Shown: positions 15,722 through 23,431 of the stretch, one piece after another | Layout: every line of letters begins with the position of its first letter | Numbering within the stretch: position 1 is the first letter of the stretch | DNA from: Streptomyces sp. B93 | GTDB lineage: Bacteria; Actinomycetota; Actinomycetes; Streptomycetales; Streptomycetaceae | NCBI RefSeq assembly: GCF_018070565.1 | Contig: NZ_JAGPXL010000011.1 | Location: forward strand, 154,645-218,644 | Direction of reading: 5' to 3' | Length of the DNA: 64,000 nt | Notes under the pieces: generated by a model | Told to the model about the DNA's origin: nothing | What the model saw: only the letters and a program-made list of their open reading frames with translations | The model's database searches: none | Position numbers and translations under genes: made by a program

Positions 15722-16483
15722 TCAGTAGCGGCGCGTGATCAGCGCCCGCTTCACCTCGGCGATCGCCTTGGTGACCTCGATGCCGCGCGGACAGGCGTCC
15801 GTGCAGTTGAACGTCGTACGGCAGCGCCACACGCCGTCCCGGTCGTTGAGGATCTCCAGGCGCTGCTCGCCCGCCTCGTCACGCGAGTCGAAGATGAAGC
15901 GGTGCGCGTTGACGATCGCGGCCGGGCCGAAGTACTGGCCGTCGTTCCAGAACACCGGGCACGAGGAGGTGCAGGCGGCGCAGAGGATGCACTTCGTCGT
16001 GTCGTCGAAGCGCTCGCGGTCCTCCGCGGTCTGGAGACGCTCACGCGTCGGCTCGTTGGTGTCCTTCGTGATCAGGAAGGGCATCACGTCCCGGTACGCC
16101 TGGAAGAACGGCTCCATGTCGACGACCAGGTCCTTCAGGACCGTCAGGCCCTTGATGGGCTCGACCGTGATCGGCTTCTCGGGGTTGATGTCCTTGATCA
16201 GCGTCTTGCAGGCCAGCCGGTTCTTGCCGTTGATCCGCATGGCGTCCGAGCCGCAGATGCCGTGGGCGCAGGAACGGCGGAAGGTCAGCGTGCCGTCCAG
16301 CTCCCACTTGATCTTGTGGAGGCCGTCGAGGACGCGCTCCTTGGGGTCGATCTCCAGCTGGAAGTCTTCCCAGGTCGCCTCGGCGGAGACCTCCGGGTTG
16401 AAGCGGCGGACGCGGAAGGTGACCGTGATGTAGGGGGAAGCCGCGGAGGCGGCCTCGGCCTTGTCCAGAACAGGGGTAGCCAT
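15722..16483 (-). CDS. sdhB: Succinate dehydrogenase iron-sulfur subunit
   Basis: Subunit of 253 residues that passes electrons from the flavin to the membrane quinone site. All three cluster motifs are visible: the [2Fe-2S] ligands in SCAHGICGSDAM plus a later Cys, the [4Fe-4S] site CILCAACTSSCPVF, and the [3Fe-4S] site CRTTFNCTDACPRG. The ATG overlaps the sdhA stop by one base (TGATG), so translation is coupled. It is the last gene of the operon and is followed by a strong hairpin. Confidence 0.97.
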   Translation of the reverse strand: MATPVLDKAEAASAASPYITVTFRVRRFNPEVSAEATWEDFQLEIDPKERVLDGLHKIKWELDGTLTFRRSCAHGICGSDAMRINGKNRLACKTLIKDINPEKPITVEPIKGLTVLKDLVVDMEPFFQAYRDVMPFLITKDTNEPTRERLQTAEDRERFDDTTKCILCAACTSSCPVFWNDGQYFGPAAIVNAHRFIFDSRDEAGEQRLEILNDRDGVWRCRTTFNCTDACPRGIEVTKAIAEVKRALITRRY

Positions 16484-18237
16484 CAGTACTTACGCTCCAT
16501 CGGCTGGTAGCGGGTCTGGACGACCGGCTTGTAGTCGAGACGGACGGTTTCGGACCCGTCGGCGCCGACCTCGCGGTACGCCATGGTGTGGCGCATGAAG
16601 TTGACGTCGTCGCGGTTGGGGTAGTCCTCGCGGTAGTGACCGCCGCGGGACTCCTTGCGGGCCAGGGCGGAGACCGCCATGACCTCGGCCAGGTCGAGCA
16701 GGTTGCCCAGCTCGATGGCCTCCAGCAGGTCCGTGTTGAACCGCTTGCCCTTGTCCTGGATCGCCACGTTCTTGTAGCGCTCCCGCAGCTCGGCGATCTT
16801 CTCGACCGCCGTCTTGATCGTCTGCTCGGTGCGGAACACCATGACGTTGGCGTCCATGGTCTCCTGGAGCTCCTTGCGGAGCGTCGCCACCCGCTCGGTG
16901 CCCGTGGAGCCCCGCAGGTTCTCCACCTGCGTCTGCACGAACTCCGCCGGGTTCTCCGGCAGCTCGACGAAGTCCGCCTTCTGGGAGTACTCGGCGGCGG
17001 CGATGCCCGCGCGGCGCCCGAAGACGTTGATGTCCAGCAGAGAGTTGGTGCCCAGGCGGTTGGCGCCGTGCACCGACACGCACGCGACCTCACCGGCGGC
17101 GTACAGGCCGGGGACGACGGTGGTGTTGTCCGCGAGCACCTCGCCCTCGACGTTGGTCGGGATGCCGCCCATCGCGTAGTGCGCGGTCGGCTGGATCGGG
17201 ATCGGGTCCGTGTACGGCTCGATGCCCAGGTAGGTGCGGGCGAACTCGGTGATGTCCGGGAGCTTGGCGTCCAGCTGCTCCGGCGGCAGGTGGGTGAGGT
17301 CCAGGTAGACGTGGTCGCCCTCGGGACCGCAGCCGCGGCCCTCCCGGATCTCCGTGTAGATGGAGCGGGAGACGACGTCACGGGACGCGAGGTCCTTCAT
17401 GACCGGCGCGTACTTCTCCATGAAGCGCTCGCCGTCCTTGTTGCGCAGGATGCCGCCCTCACCGCGGGCGCCCTCCGTCAGCAGGATGCCCATGCGCCAG
17501 ATGCCGGTCGGGTGGAACTGGAAGAACTCCATGTCCTCCAGCGGCAGACCGCGGCGGTAGACCGCCGCCTGGCCGTCACCGGTCAGCGTGTGCGCGTTCG
17601 ACGTCACCTTGAAGAACTTGCCGCAGCCGCCGGACGCGTAGATCACGGCCTTCGCCTGGAAGACGTGGATCTCGCCGGTCGCCAGCTCGTAGGCGACGAC
17701 ACCGGCCGACTTCTTGACGCCGTCGACCTCGGTGATCAGCTGGTCCAGGACGTAGAACTCGTTGAAGAACTCCACGCCCTCCTTGACGCAGTTCTGGTAC
17801 AGCGTCTGGAGGATCATGTGGCCGGTGCGGTCGGCCGCGTAGCAGGAGCGCCGGACCGGCGCCTCGCCGTGGTTACGGCTGTGACCGCCGAAGCGGCGCT
17901 GGTCGATGGTGCCGTTCGGGGTCCGGTTGAACGGCAGGCCCATCTTCTCCAGGTCGAGGACGGAGTCGATGGCCTCCTTCGCCAGGATCTCGGCGGCGTC
18001 CTGGTCGACCAGGTAGTCACCGCCCTTGACCGTGTCGAAGGTGTGCCACTCCCAGTTGTCCTCCTCCACGTTGGCCAGCGCGGCGGCCATGCCGCCCTGC
18101 GCGGCGCCCGTGTGGGAGCGGGTGGGGTAGAGCTTGGTGAGCACCGCGGTGCGGCTGCGCTTCGTCGACTCGATGGCCGCGCGCATGCCCGCGCCACCGG
18201 CGCCGACGATGACGGTGTCGTACTTGTGGATCTTCAT
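16483..18237 (-). CDS. sdhA: Succinate dehydrogenase flavoprotein subunit
   Basis: 584 residues that oxidise succinate to fumarate on the cytoplasmic face. [12 protein letters not shown] near residue 11 binds FAD; His41 in [13 protein letters not shown] is the expected covalent FAD ligand. The capping-domain active site is seen in [23 protein letters not shown] (shown here only as the fused motif around residues 241-263), and the substrate-anchoring HYAMGG and [19 protein letters not shown] segments are intact. Length is normal for the family. It lies between sdhD (19 nt) and sdhB (1-nt overlap). Confidence 0.97.
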   Translation of the reverse strand: MKIHKYDTVIVGAGGAGMRAAIESTKRSRTAVLTKLYPTRSHTGAAQGGMAAALANVEEDNWEWHTFDTVKGGDYLVDQDAAEILAKEAIDSVLDLEKMGLPFNRTPNGTIDQRRFGGHSRNHGEAPVRRSCYAADRTGHMILQTLYQNCVKEGVEFFNEFYVLDQLITEVDGVKKSAGVVAYELATGEIHVFQAKAVIYASGGCGKFFKVTSNAHTLTGDGQAAVYRRGLPLEDMEFFQFHPTGIWRMGILLTEGARGEGGILRNKDGERFMEKYAPVMKDLASRDVVSRSIYTEIREGRGCGPEGDHVYLDLTHLPPEQLDAKLPDITEFARTYLGIEPYTDPIPIQPTAHYAMGGIPTNVEGEVLADNTTVVPGLYAAGEVACVSVHGANRLGTNSLLDINVFGRRAGIAAAEYSQKADFVELPENPAEFVQTQVENLRGSTGTERVATLRKELQETMDANVMVFRTEQTIKTAVEKIAELRERYKNVAIQDKGKRFNTDLLEAIELGNLLDLAEVMAVSALARKESRGGHYREDYPNRDDVNFMRHTMAYREVGADGSETVRLDYKPVVQTRYQPMERKY

Positions 18238-18256
18238 GATTCTCGCAGCCCCGTGC

Positions 18257-18739
18257 CTAGCGGATGTTCGGGTCGAAGGTGAAGATCACCAGCGTGCCCA
18301 GCAGGATGGTGAAGACCGCGGCGGTGTAGAGCAGGCCCTTCAGCCACAGCCGGGTGTTCGCGCGCTCGGCGTAGTCGTTGATGACCGTGCGCAGGCCGTT
18401 GGTGCCGTGCAGCATGGCGAGCCACAGCATCAACAGGTCCCAGACCTGCCAGAACGGGCTCGCCCAGCGACCGGCCACGAACGCGAAGCCGATCTTCGAG
18501 ACGCCGCCGTCCAGCACCAGCTGGATGAGCAGGTGACCGATGACCAGGACGACCAGCACGACGCCGGAGAGCCGCATGAACAGCCAGGCGGCCATCTCGA
18601 AGTTGCCGCGGCTGGACTTCGGCGTCTTCTTGGTGCGCTTGCGCGGGGCCTCGATCAGCGGCGCCGGGTTGTCGACGCTGTAGACGGGCACGCCCTCGAC
18701 GGGGCCGACGGCGGTGGCGGTGGTCTCAGTGGTGGACAT
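18257..18739 (-). CDS. sdhD: Succinate dehydrogenase hydrophobic membrane anchor subunit
   Basis: 160 residues: a hydrophilic N-terminus of about 45 residues with a basic patch [14 protein letters not shown], then three transmembrane helices, including [20 protein letters not shown] and [21 protein letters not shown], which carries the conserved His and the NGLR-type segment of quinone and heme anchors. It is separated by 5 nt from sdhC and 19 nt from sdhA. With SdhC it anchors the dehydrogenase and forms the menaquinone site. Confidence 0.93.
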   Translation of the reverse strand: MSTTETTATAVGPVEGVPVYSVDNPAPLIEAPRKRTKKTPKSSRGNFEMAAWLFMRLSGVVLVVLVIGHLLIQLVLDGGVSKIGFAFVAGRWASPFWQVWDLLMLWLAMLHGTNGLRTVINDYAERANTRLWLKGLLYTAAVFTILLGTLVIFTFDPNIR

Positions 18740-18744
18740 ACGCG

Positions 18745-19125
18745 TCAGCTCCCGAACAGTTCACGAGCGGCGTGGCCGAGGACGGGGTAGATCGCCCCGA
18801 GCATCAGCACGACCCACAGGCCGACGACGGACCAGAGCATCTGCTTCTGGTAGCGGGCGCCCTTCGACCAGAAGTCGACGGCGATGACGCGGAGGCCGTT
18901 GAGCGCGTGGAAGAGGATGGCGGCGACGAGGCCGTACTCCAGCAAGGCCACGATCGGCGTCTTGTACGTGGCCACGACCTCGTCGTAGGCCTCGGGGGAG
19001 ACACGGACGAGAGACGTGTCCAGGACGTGTACGAACAGGAAGAAGAAGATGAGGACGCCGGTGACTCGGTGAGCCACCCAGGACCACATTCCTTCCCGGC
19101 CGCGGTACAGCGTTCCAGCCGGCAC
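18745..19125 (-). CDS. sdhC: Succinate dehydrogenase cytochrome b556 subunit
   Basis: 126 residues with three helices and the SdhC hallmarks HRVTGVLIFFFLFVHVLDT and LFHALNGLRVIAVDFW, which hold the heme-ligand and quinone-site residues. I place the start at GTG 19125, preceded by CGGAGGG 8 nt away; an ATG at 19215 extends the frame by 30 Pro/Gly/Arg-rich residues not expected in this subunit. First gene of the sdhCDAB operon; the promoter must lie in 19126-19294, but I see no convincing -35/-10 pair. Confidence 0.93.
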   Translation of the reverse strand: MPAGTLYRGREGMWSWVAHRVTGVLIFFFLFVHVLDTSLVRVSPEAYDEVVATYKTPIVALLEYGLVAAILFHALNGLRVIAVDFWSKGARYQKQMLWSVVGLWVVLMLGAIYPVLGHAARELFGS

Positions 19126-19294
19126 GGAAGAACCCTCCGGGAGCGGGGACTGGGGCCGCGCCGGCTTTCCGTGTCGGTCGGGCCCGGCCGGGTACGGTCC
19201 ACCGGCCCCCAGCATGGTAGCGACGGATGCGTGTGGTGCTTACAGCGGGCCTGTCTGTGTGATCAAACTGGCACGCGGATGGGGGATTCGCCGG

Positions 19295-19888
19295 TTATCT
19301 GTCGGGTGCGGGTTGTTTGTGGCTGGTCGCGCAGTTCTCCGCGCCTCTCAGGTGCCTCGTCAGCCGGTCTCTTGCCAGGCGCCGGAGTTGCTCCGCCGCT
19401 ATCTGGCGTTCTTCCTCCGGATCGTTCGCCAGTCGTGACCGAATGGCCTCCAGGACACGGTCCAGCGCTTCCCCGGCCGGGGTGTCACAGAGGTGGATGA
19501 CGAACACATGTCCGAACTTCGCCTCGTACGCCGCATACGCCGCGTTCAGGGCCGTATGGGCCGCCTCGTAGGTGTCCTCCGGGAGCGTTGGCAACGTTTC
19601 CCCCGCCAGGGCCTCGGTCAGGTCGGTCGGGGCCAGGTCGTAGGCGGCCTCGTCGGAGGCGGCCAGGAGGGAGTCGAGGTCGGGGTAGGGGCGGTGGGCC
19701 GTGATGCGGTGGGCCCAGTGGTGGCTGCGCAGGCAGCTGAGGAGGGCGGGCTGGAGGTCGGCCGCGGGAGCGCCGTTGAAGTGGTCCAGCCGGGATATGG
19801 CGACTTCGCCGGGAAGGTGTGGGGGCGTCACGGGTTTCGGCAGGGGATGGTGTGGGAGATGTACCGTCACGTTATCCAGAGCGGTCAT
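19295..19888 (-). CDS. 2-oxo-4-hydroxy-4-carboxy-5-ureidoimidazoline (OHCU) decarboxylase
   Basis: 197 residues. The enzyme converts OHCU to (S)-allantoin, the last step of uric acid oxidation in the purine catabolic pathway. Family features seen are LDHFNGAPAADLQPALLSC, the HRPYPDLDSLL loop, AAYEAKFGHVFVIHL and NDPEEERQIAAEQLRRLARDRL near the end. The last 19 residues, from about HLRGAENCATSHKQP, look like translation of a dispersed Streptomyces repeat rather than family sequence. ATG 19888 is chosen; it lacks a strong ribosome binding site, so a nearby start is possible. No other purine catabolic gene is adjacent. Confidence 0.85.
   Translation of the reverse strand: MTALDNVTVHLPHHPLPKPVTPPHLPGEVAISRLDHFNGAPAADLQPALLSCLRSHHWAHRITAHRPYPDLDSLLAASDEAAYDLAPTDLTEALAGETLPTLPEDTYEAAHTALNAAYAAYEAKFGHVFVIHLCDTPAGEALDRVLEAIRSRLANDPEEERQIAAEQLRRLARDRLTRHLRGAENCATSHKQPAPDR
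19321..19345. repeat. Dispersed Streptomyces repeat read into the OHCU decarboxylase C-terminus
   Basis: Read on the minus strand this is GGCGCGGAGAACTGCGCGACC followed by AGCC. It matches, from memory, an element common downstream of Streptomyces genes (GGGGCGCGGGGAACTGCGC type). A related copy starts near 49183 after the last gene of the glycopolymer island. Here it lies inside a reading frame. Confidence 0.6.
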
Positions 19889-19983
19889 GACGTGTCCGAT
19901 GGATGCCCGAAATTCACCCGGACGGAAGAGTTTCGGAACGGGTGGTGGACGCCTGTCGTCCGCTGCGGTCGTAGGTTGGCGGG

Positions 19984-21621
19984 GTGAGTCAGCACAGGCG
20001 CCGCGCGGCGGAACACGGGACACGGAGGCAGGGTCTGATAGCGGCGGGGGTGGGCCTCGCCGTGATCGCGGGCGGGGTGGGCCTCGGTCTGTGGGCCACC
20101 GCGGGCGACGGGGACGGCGGGTCCGCGATGAGCCCGTCCGGGGACATCTCCGCGAGCACGTCGCCGTCGCCCACCCCCAGTCCCAGCCGCAGCTATCCGC
20201 TCTCCGAGGCACCGCGCACCATCCCCGCCGTGCGCGAGCACACCGCGGAGCGCGGGCCCGGGTGGCGGCCCCGGGACGGGTACCGGGTGGTCGTCGGCGA
20301 CGGTGAGCTGGCCGACGAGGGGCGGCTGATAGCCGGTGAGCTGGGGCTGACGTACGCGGGGGAGCGGGGCGACCGGCGGGCCGGGGACGTACGGCTGACG
20401 CTGGGGGACGGCGCGGGGGCCGGGCCGGAGTCGTACACCATGACCGTGCGCGGCGGCGGGGTGGAGATCAGCGGGCCGAGCGACGCGGGCGTGTTCTACG
20501 GCACCCGCACGCTCAAGCAGGAGGTGCGCGACGGGGGCACGGCGCCGGAGGGCGTCGTACGGGACGAGCCCGCCAAGGCGCAGCGGGGGCTGATGCTGGA
20601 CATCGCGCGCAAGCACTTCACCGCGTCCTGGATCGAGGACCGGGTGCGGGAGCTGGGGGACCTGAAGTTCAACCAGCTCGGGCTGCACTTCTCCGACGAC
20701 CAGGGCTTCCGGATCGAGTCCGACAGCCACCCCGAGGTCGTGTCCGAGCAGCGGCTGAGCAAGGCCGAGGTGCGGCGGATCGTGGACCTCGCGGCCGAGC
20801 GGCACATCACCGTCGTACCGGAGATCGACTCGCCCGGGCACCTGGGGGCCGTGATCGCGGCGCATCCGGAGTTGCAGCTGCGGGACGCGCGGGGGCAGGC
20901 CGCGCGGGGGGCGGTGGACATCTCCCGGGCGGACGCCGCGACGATCGTGGACGAGCTGCTCGACGAGTACGCCGGGCTGTTCCCGGGCGGGCAGTGGCAT
21001 CTGGGCGGCGACGAGTACCGGGCGCTGACGGTGGCCGACCCCGAGGCGTCGTACCCGCAGCTCGCGGCGGCGGCGCGGAAGAGGTTCGGGTCCGGTGCCA
21101 CGGTCGCGGACCTGGCGACCGGCTGGCTGAACGACCGCGCCGAGACCGTCCGCGGCCACGGCCGCACCCCGCGCGCCTGGAACGACGGCTTCTACCGGGA
21201 CGCGTCCGTGCGGGCCGCCGAGGACATCCAGGTCGCCTACTGGACGGGCAAGGAGATCGGCGCGCGGCAGCCGGTGGAGTACCTGAGCGCGGGCCGGAAG
21301 GTCGTCAACTACAACGACGAGTTCCTCTACTACGTCCTCGGCGAGCCGCAGACCTTCGTCTATCCGACCGGACAGCGCATCTACGAGCAGTGGACGCCGC
21401 GGGTGCTGCGCGGCACCGAGGCGGTGGCGGAGCGCTACGACGGCCAGATCCTCGGCGGTTCCTTCGCGGTGTGGTGCGACCTGGCCGGTGCGCAGACGCA
21501 GGACCAGGTCGCGGCGGGCATCCGGCTGCCGCTGCGGGCCACCGTGCAGAAGCTGTGGGACCCGGACGCGCCGGAGCTGTCATGGGCCCAGTTCCGGCGG
21601 CTCGCGGACCGATTGGGGTGA
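19984..21621 (+). CDS. Glycoside hydrolase family 20 beta-N-acetylhexosaminidase, membrane-anchored or secreted
   Basis: 545 residues. An N-terminal basic stretch and one hydrophobic helix (about 17-40) are followed by a Ser/Pro/Thr linker, a GH20b-like small domain (about 95-195) and the TIM barrel, with RGLMLDIARKHF, HFSDDQGFRIE, VVPEIDSPGH and the catalytic Asp343-Glu344 in HLGGDEY. Substrate-assisted hydrolysis of terminal GlcNAc or GalNAc from chitin fragments, wall sugars or glycopolymers is expected outside the cell. GTG 19984 starts 95 bp from the divergent OHCU gene. Confidence 0.92.
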   Translation: MSQHRRRAAEHGTRRQGLIAAGVGLAVIAGGVGLGLWATAGDGDGGSAMSPSGDISASTSPSPTPSPSRSYPLSEAPRTIPAVREHTAERGPGWRPRDGYRVVVGDGELADEGRLIAGELGLTYAGERGDRRAGDVRLTLGDGAGAGPESYTMTVRGGGVEISGPSDAGVFYGTRTLKQEVRDGGTAPEGVVRDEPAKAQRGLMLDIARKHFTASWIEDRVRELGDLKFNQLGLHFSDDQGFRIESDSHPEVVSEQRLSKAEVRRIVDLAAERHITVVPEIDSPGHLGAVIAAHPELQLRDARGQAARGAVDISRADAATIVDELLDEYAGLFPGGQWHLGGDEYRALTVADPEASYPQLAAAARKRFGSGATVADLATGWLNDRAETVRGHGRTPRAWNDGFYRDASVRAAEDIQVAYWTGKEIGARQPVEYLSAGRKVVNYNDEFLYYVLGEPQTFVYPTGQRIYEQWTPRVLRGTEAVAERYDGQILGGSFAVWCDLAGAQTQDQVAAGIRLPLRATVQKLWDPDAPELSWAQFRRLADRLG

Positions 21622-21695
21622 TTTCCATGCGCACTGGCGTACGGCTGTGATGGTGTCGGACGGCAGTGCAAGCGAGCAACCGGGGGGAACCGGAG

Positions 21696-22205
21696 ATGGG
21701 TTATTGGGGGTACTTCGTCGTGGGCCGCGGTCAGCGGCCGCTCGGGGAGTGCGAGGCGCTGGCCGGGGCGGCGGAACGGCTGACGCGCCGGGAGCAGAAG
21801 ACGGCGGACGGATGGCAGCTGTGGGAGTACCCGAACGGGGACGGTGACGTCGGCAGCATGAACGTCCTGGCGCGGGAGACCGGGGCGCCCGCGCTCTTCG
21901 GGTACGTCATGGACAGTGCCTGCGTGATCATCGAGGCGGCGGCGCCGGAGAGCGGGGCGTGGACGGCCTGTCTGGGCCGGGCGGCGATGGCCCGCTACAT
22001 CGGGGCCGGGCAGGAGGGGCTGACGCTGGAGGACTACTTCCTGGAGCCGCGGGACGCCGCCGGGCGGGCCGTCGCCTGGGCGGCGGAGGGCGGGCTCACC
22101 GTGGCCGCCGAACCGTTGCTCGGCCTGCTGACCGCCGACCCCGATCCGGTGGCCGAAAACCTGCTGTTCCGGTTCCTCGACCGGCTCGGGGTGGTGCCGC
22201 TGTGA
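21696..22205 (+). CDS. Hypothetical protein, unknown function
   Basis: 169 residues, soluble and acidic, with no signal peptide, helix bundle or recognised domain. Landmarks are the start MGYWGYFVVGRG, a Trp-rich segment DGWQLWEYPNGDGD and the C-terminal DPDPVAENLLFRFLDRLGV. ATG 21696 is preceded by GGGGGAACCGGAG; a short in-frame extension to ATG 21666 lacks a ribosome binding site. It follows the hexosaminidase by 74 nt on the same strand and precedes another unrecognised gene, so the three may share a transcript. I do not assign a role. Confidence 0.7.
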   Translation: MGYWGYFVVGRGQRPLGECEALAGAAERLTRREQKTADGWQLWEYPNGDGDVGSMNVLARETGAPALFGYVMDSACVIIEAAAPESGAWTACLGRAAMARYIGAGQEGLTLEDYFLEPRDAAGRAVAWAAEGGLTVAAEPLLGLLTADPDPVAENLLFRFLDRLGVVPL

Positions 22206-22281
22206 CATTACGGGCCCGTCGCGCGCAGTTAGGGGAAGTGCGGGCTCCGTAAGGGATGGCGCCCCGGCGAGGGAGGCGTGG

Positions 22282-22842
22282 ATGAGCCTGGTGGAACTGA
22301 TCGCACAGGCCGACGAGCGCGGACTGGCTACCAGCGCCTTGGCTTGTTTGGATCGGTGCGTGCCCCTGCTGGGCGGCGACGACGAGGTACTGCGGCCGCT
22401 GTGGGCCAACCTCGTCGACGCCGGTGACCCCGGAGCCTGGGGCGGGCTCCTGGAGGAGGTGCGCGACCGGATCGGCGCCGGGGGCGGCGCAGCCGGGGGC
22501 GAGGCCGCCCAGCTGGCACGGCGGATGCTGGCGGCCGCCCCGGAGACACGGGCCGCCGACGAGGTGCGGACCTGGGCCGACGCCTGCTCCGTCGCCTCCC
22601 TGCGCGTCCACCGGCTGCTCGACCCCGCGGAGGACGGCGCGGACAGCGTCGAGGCCCGCCGCGAGGGCCGTACGGAGTGCATGTCGCCGCTGGTCGCCGC
22701 CGAACTGCGACGCCAGATCCAGGTCCTCGAACTCCTCGCCGGCCACGGTGCGGGCGGCCTGCGCCAGGCCCTGGAGGTGTCGATCGAGGGACGCCGCGTC
22801 CTGCGCGCGGTGGTGTCCCGGCGCGCTCGGGTGGGCGGCTGA
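22282..22842 (+). CDS. Hypothetical protein, mostly alpha-helical
   Basis: 186 residues, Ala- and Leu-rich and helical throughout, with amphipathic stretches such as DDEVLRPLWANLVDAG and AAELRRQIQVLELLAGHG. No signal peptide or catalytic motif is seen. ATG 22282 follows GGGAGG at a good distance. It lies 76 nt after the 169-residue hypothetical protein. Function unknown. Confidence 0.7.
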   Translation: MSLVELIAQADERGLATSALACLDRCVPLLGGDDEVLRPLWANLVDAGDPGAWGGLLEEVRDRIGAGGGAAGGEAAQLARRMLAAAPETRAADEVRTWADACSVASLRVHRLLDPAEDGADSVEARREGRTECMSPLVAAELRRQIQVLELLAGHGAGGLRQALEVSIEGRRVLRAVVSRRARVGG

Positions 22843-22915
22843 GGTGCCTGCGTCGTGACGGGCCCGGGACGGTTTCGTACGGGTTGGGGGAAGGTGCACC
22901 CGAACGGGTGACGAA

Positions 22916-23368
22916 ATGACCCCGGACCTCGCTTTCCCGTATGTGACGAGTGCGACGACGAGTGTGACGAGGCAGGTTCCGGGCGAGGCCGGGAGCAGAC
23001 CGCAGGCCGCCGCGAAGCCGGTGCGCTGGGCCGCGGACGCGGTGGCGACCATGCGGGAGGGCGCCCGGGTGCGCCTCGACTACACGGCGCAGAGTCTGTG
23101 GCGGGTCGACCGGATGATCGACGAACTGCGCCAGGAGGGCACCCCGGCGGCGGCCGTGGAGAGCGTGCTGCGCGGCTTCGGGGCCTACGCCGGTGAGGTG
23201 ATCGTCCGTCAGGCCGGCGCGGAGTGGTGGGCGTCGGGCGGCGACCACTGGGTCCGTACGCCCGACGGCCGTCTCTGGGACCCCATCGAGGAGGCCACCC
23301 GCTGCTTCACCGGCGACGGTTCGCTGCGGCTGTTGTGCCGGGACGCCACGGCGGGCGGGCGCGGCTGA
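22916..23368 (+). CDS. Hypothetical protein, paralogue of the gene at 26550-26948
   Basis: 150 residues. The conserved half is VRLDYTAQSLWRVDRMIDEL, followed by GFGAYAGEVIVRQAGAEWW and TPDGRLWDPIEEA. The gene at 26550 encodes the same block (LPLDYSVRSLRVVDFLIDGL, GLGAYVGEVLVRRAGAAW, MPDGRIWNPLGK), so the two are paralogues on either side of the large secreted amidase gene. The N-terminal 40 residues are not shared. Soluble, no signal peptide; role unknown. A strong hairpin follows the stop. Confidence 0.75.
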   Translation: MTPDLAFPYVTSATTSVTRQVPGEAGSRPQAAAKPVRWAADAVATMREGARVRLDYTAQSLWRVDRMIDELRQEGTPAAAVESVLRGFGAYAGEVIVRQAGAEWWASGGDHWVRTPDGRLWDPIEEATRCFTGDGSLRLLCRDATAGGRG

Positions 23369-23375
23369 GAACGAC

Positions 23376-23412
23376 GAACCGGCCGGGACCCGTTGCGGGC
23401 CCCGGCCGGTTC
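23376..23412. terminator. Bidirectional terminator
   Basis: GAACCGGCCGGG (23376-23387) and CCCGGCCGGTTC (23401-23412) make a perfect 12-bp stem with a 13-nt loop, lying between the convergent 150-residue hypothetical protein gene and the FG-GAP amidase gene. Confidence 0.85.
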
Positions 23413-23431
23413 GCTGTTTCCGCGTGCCGTG

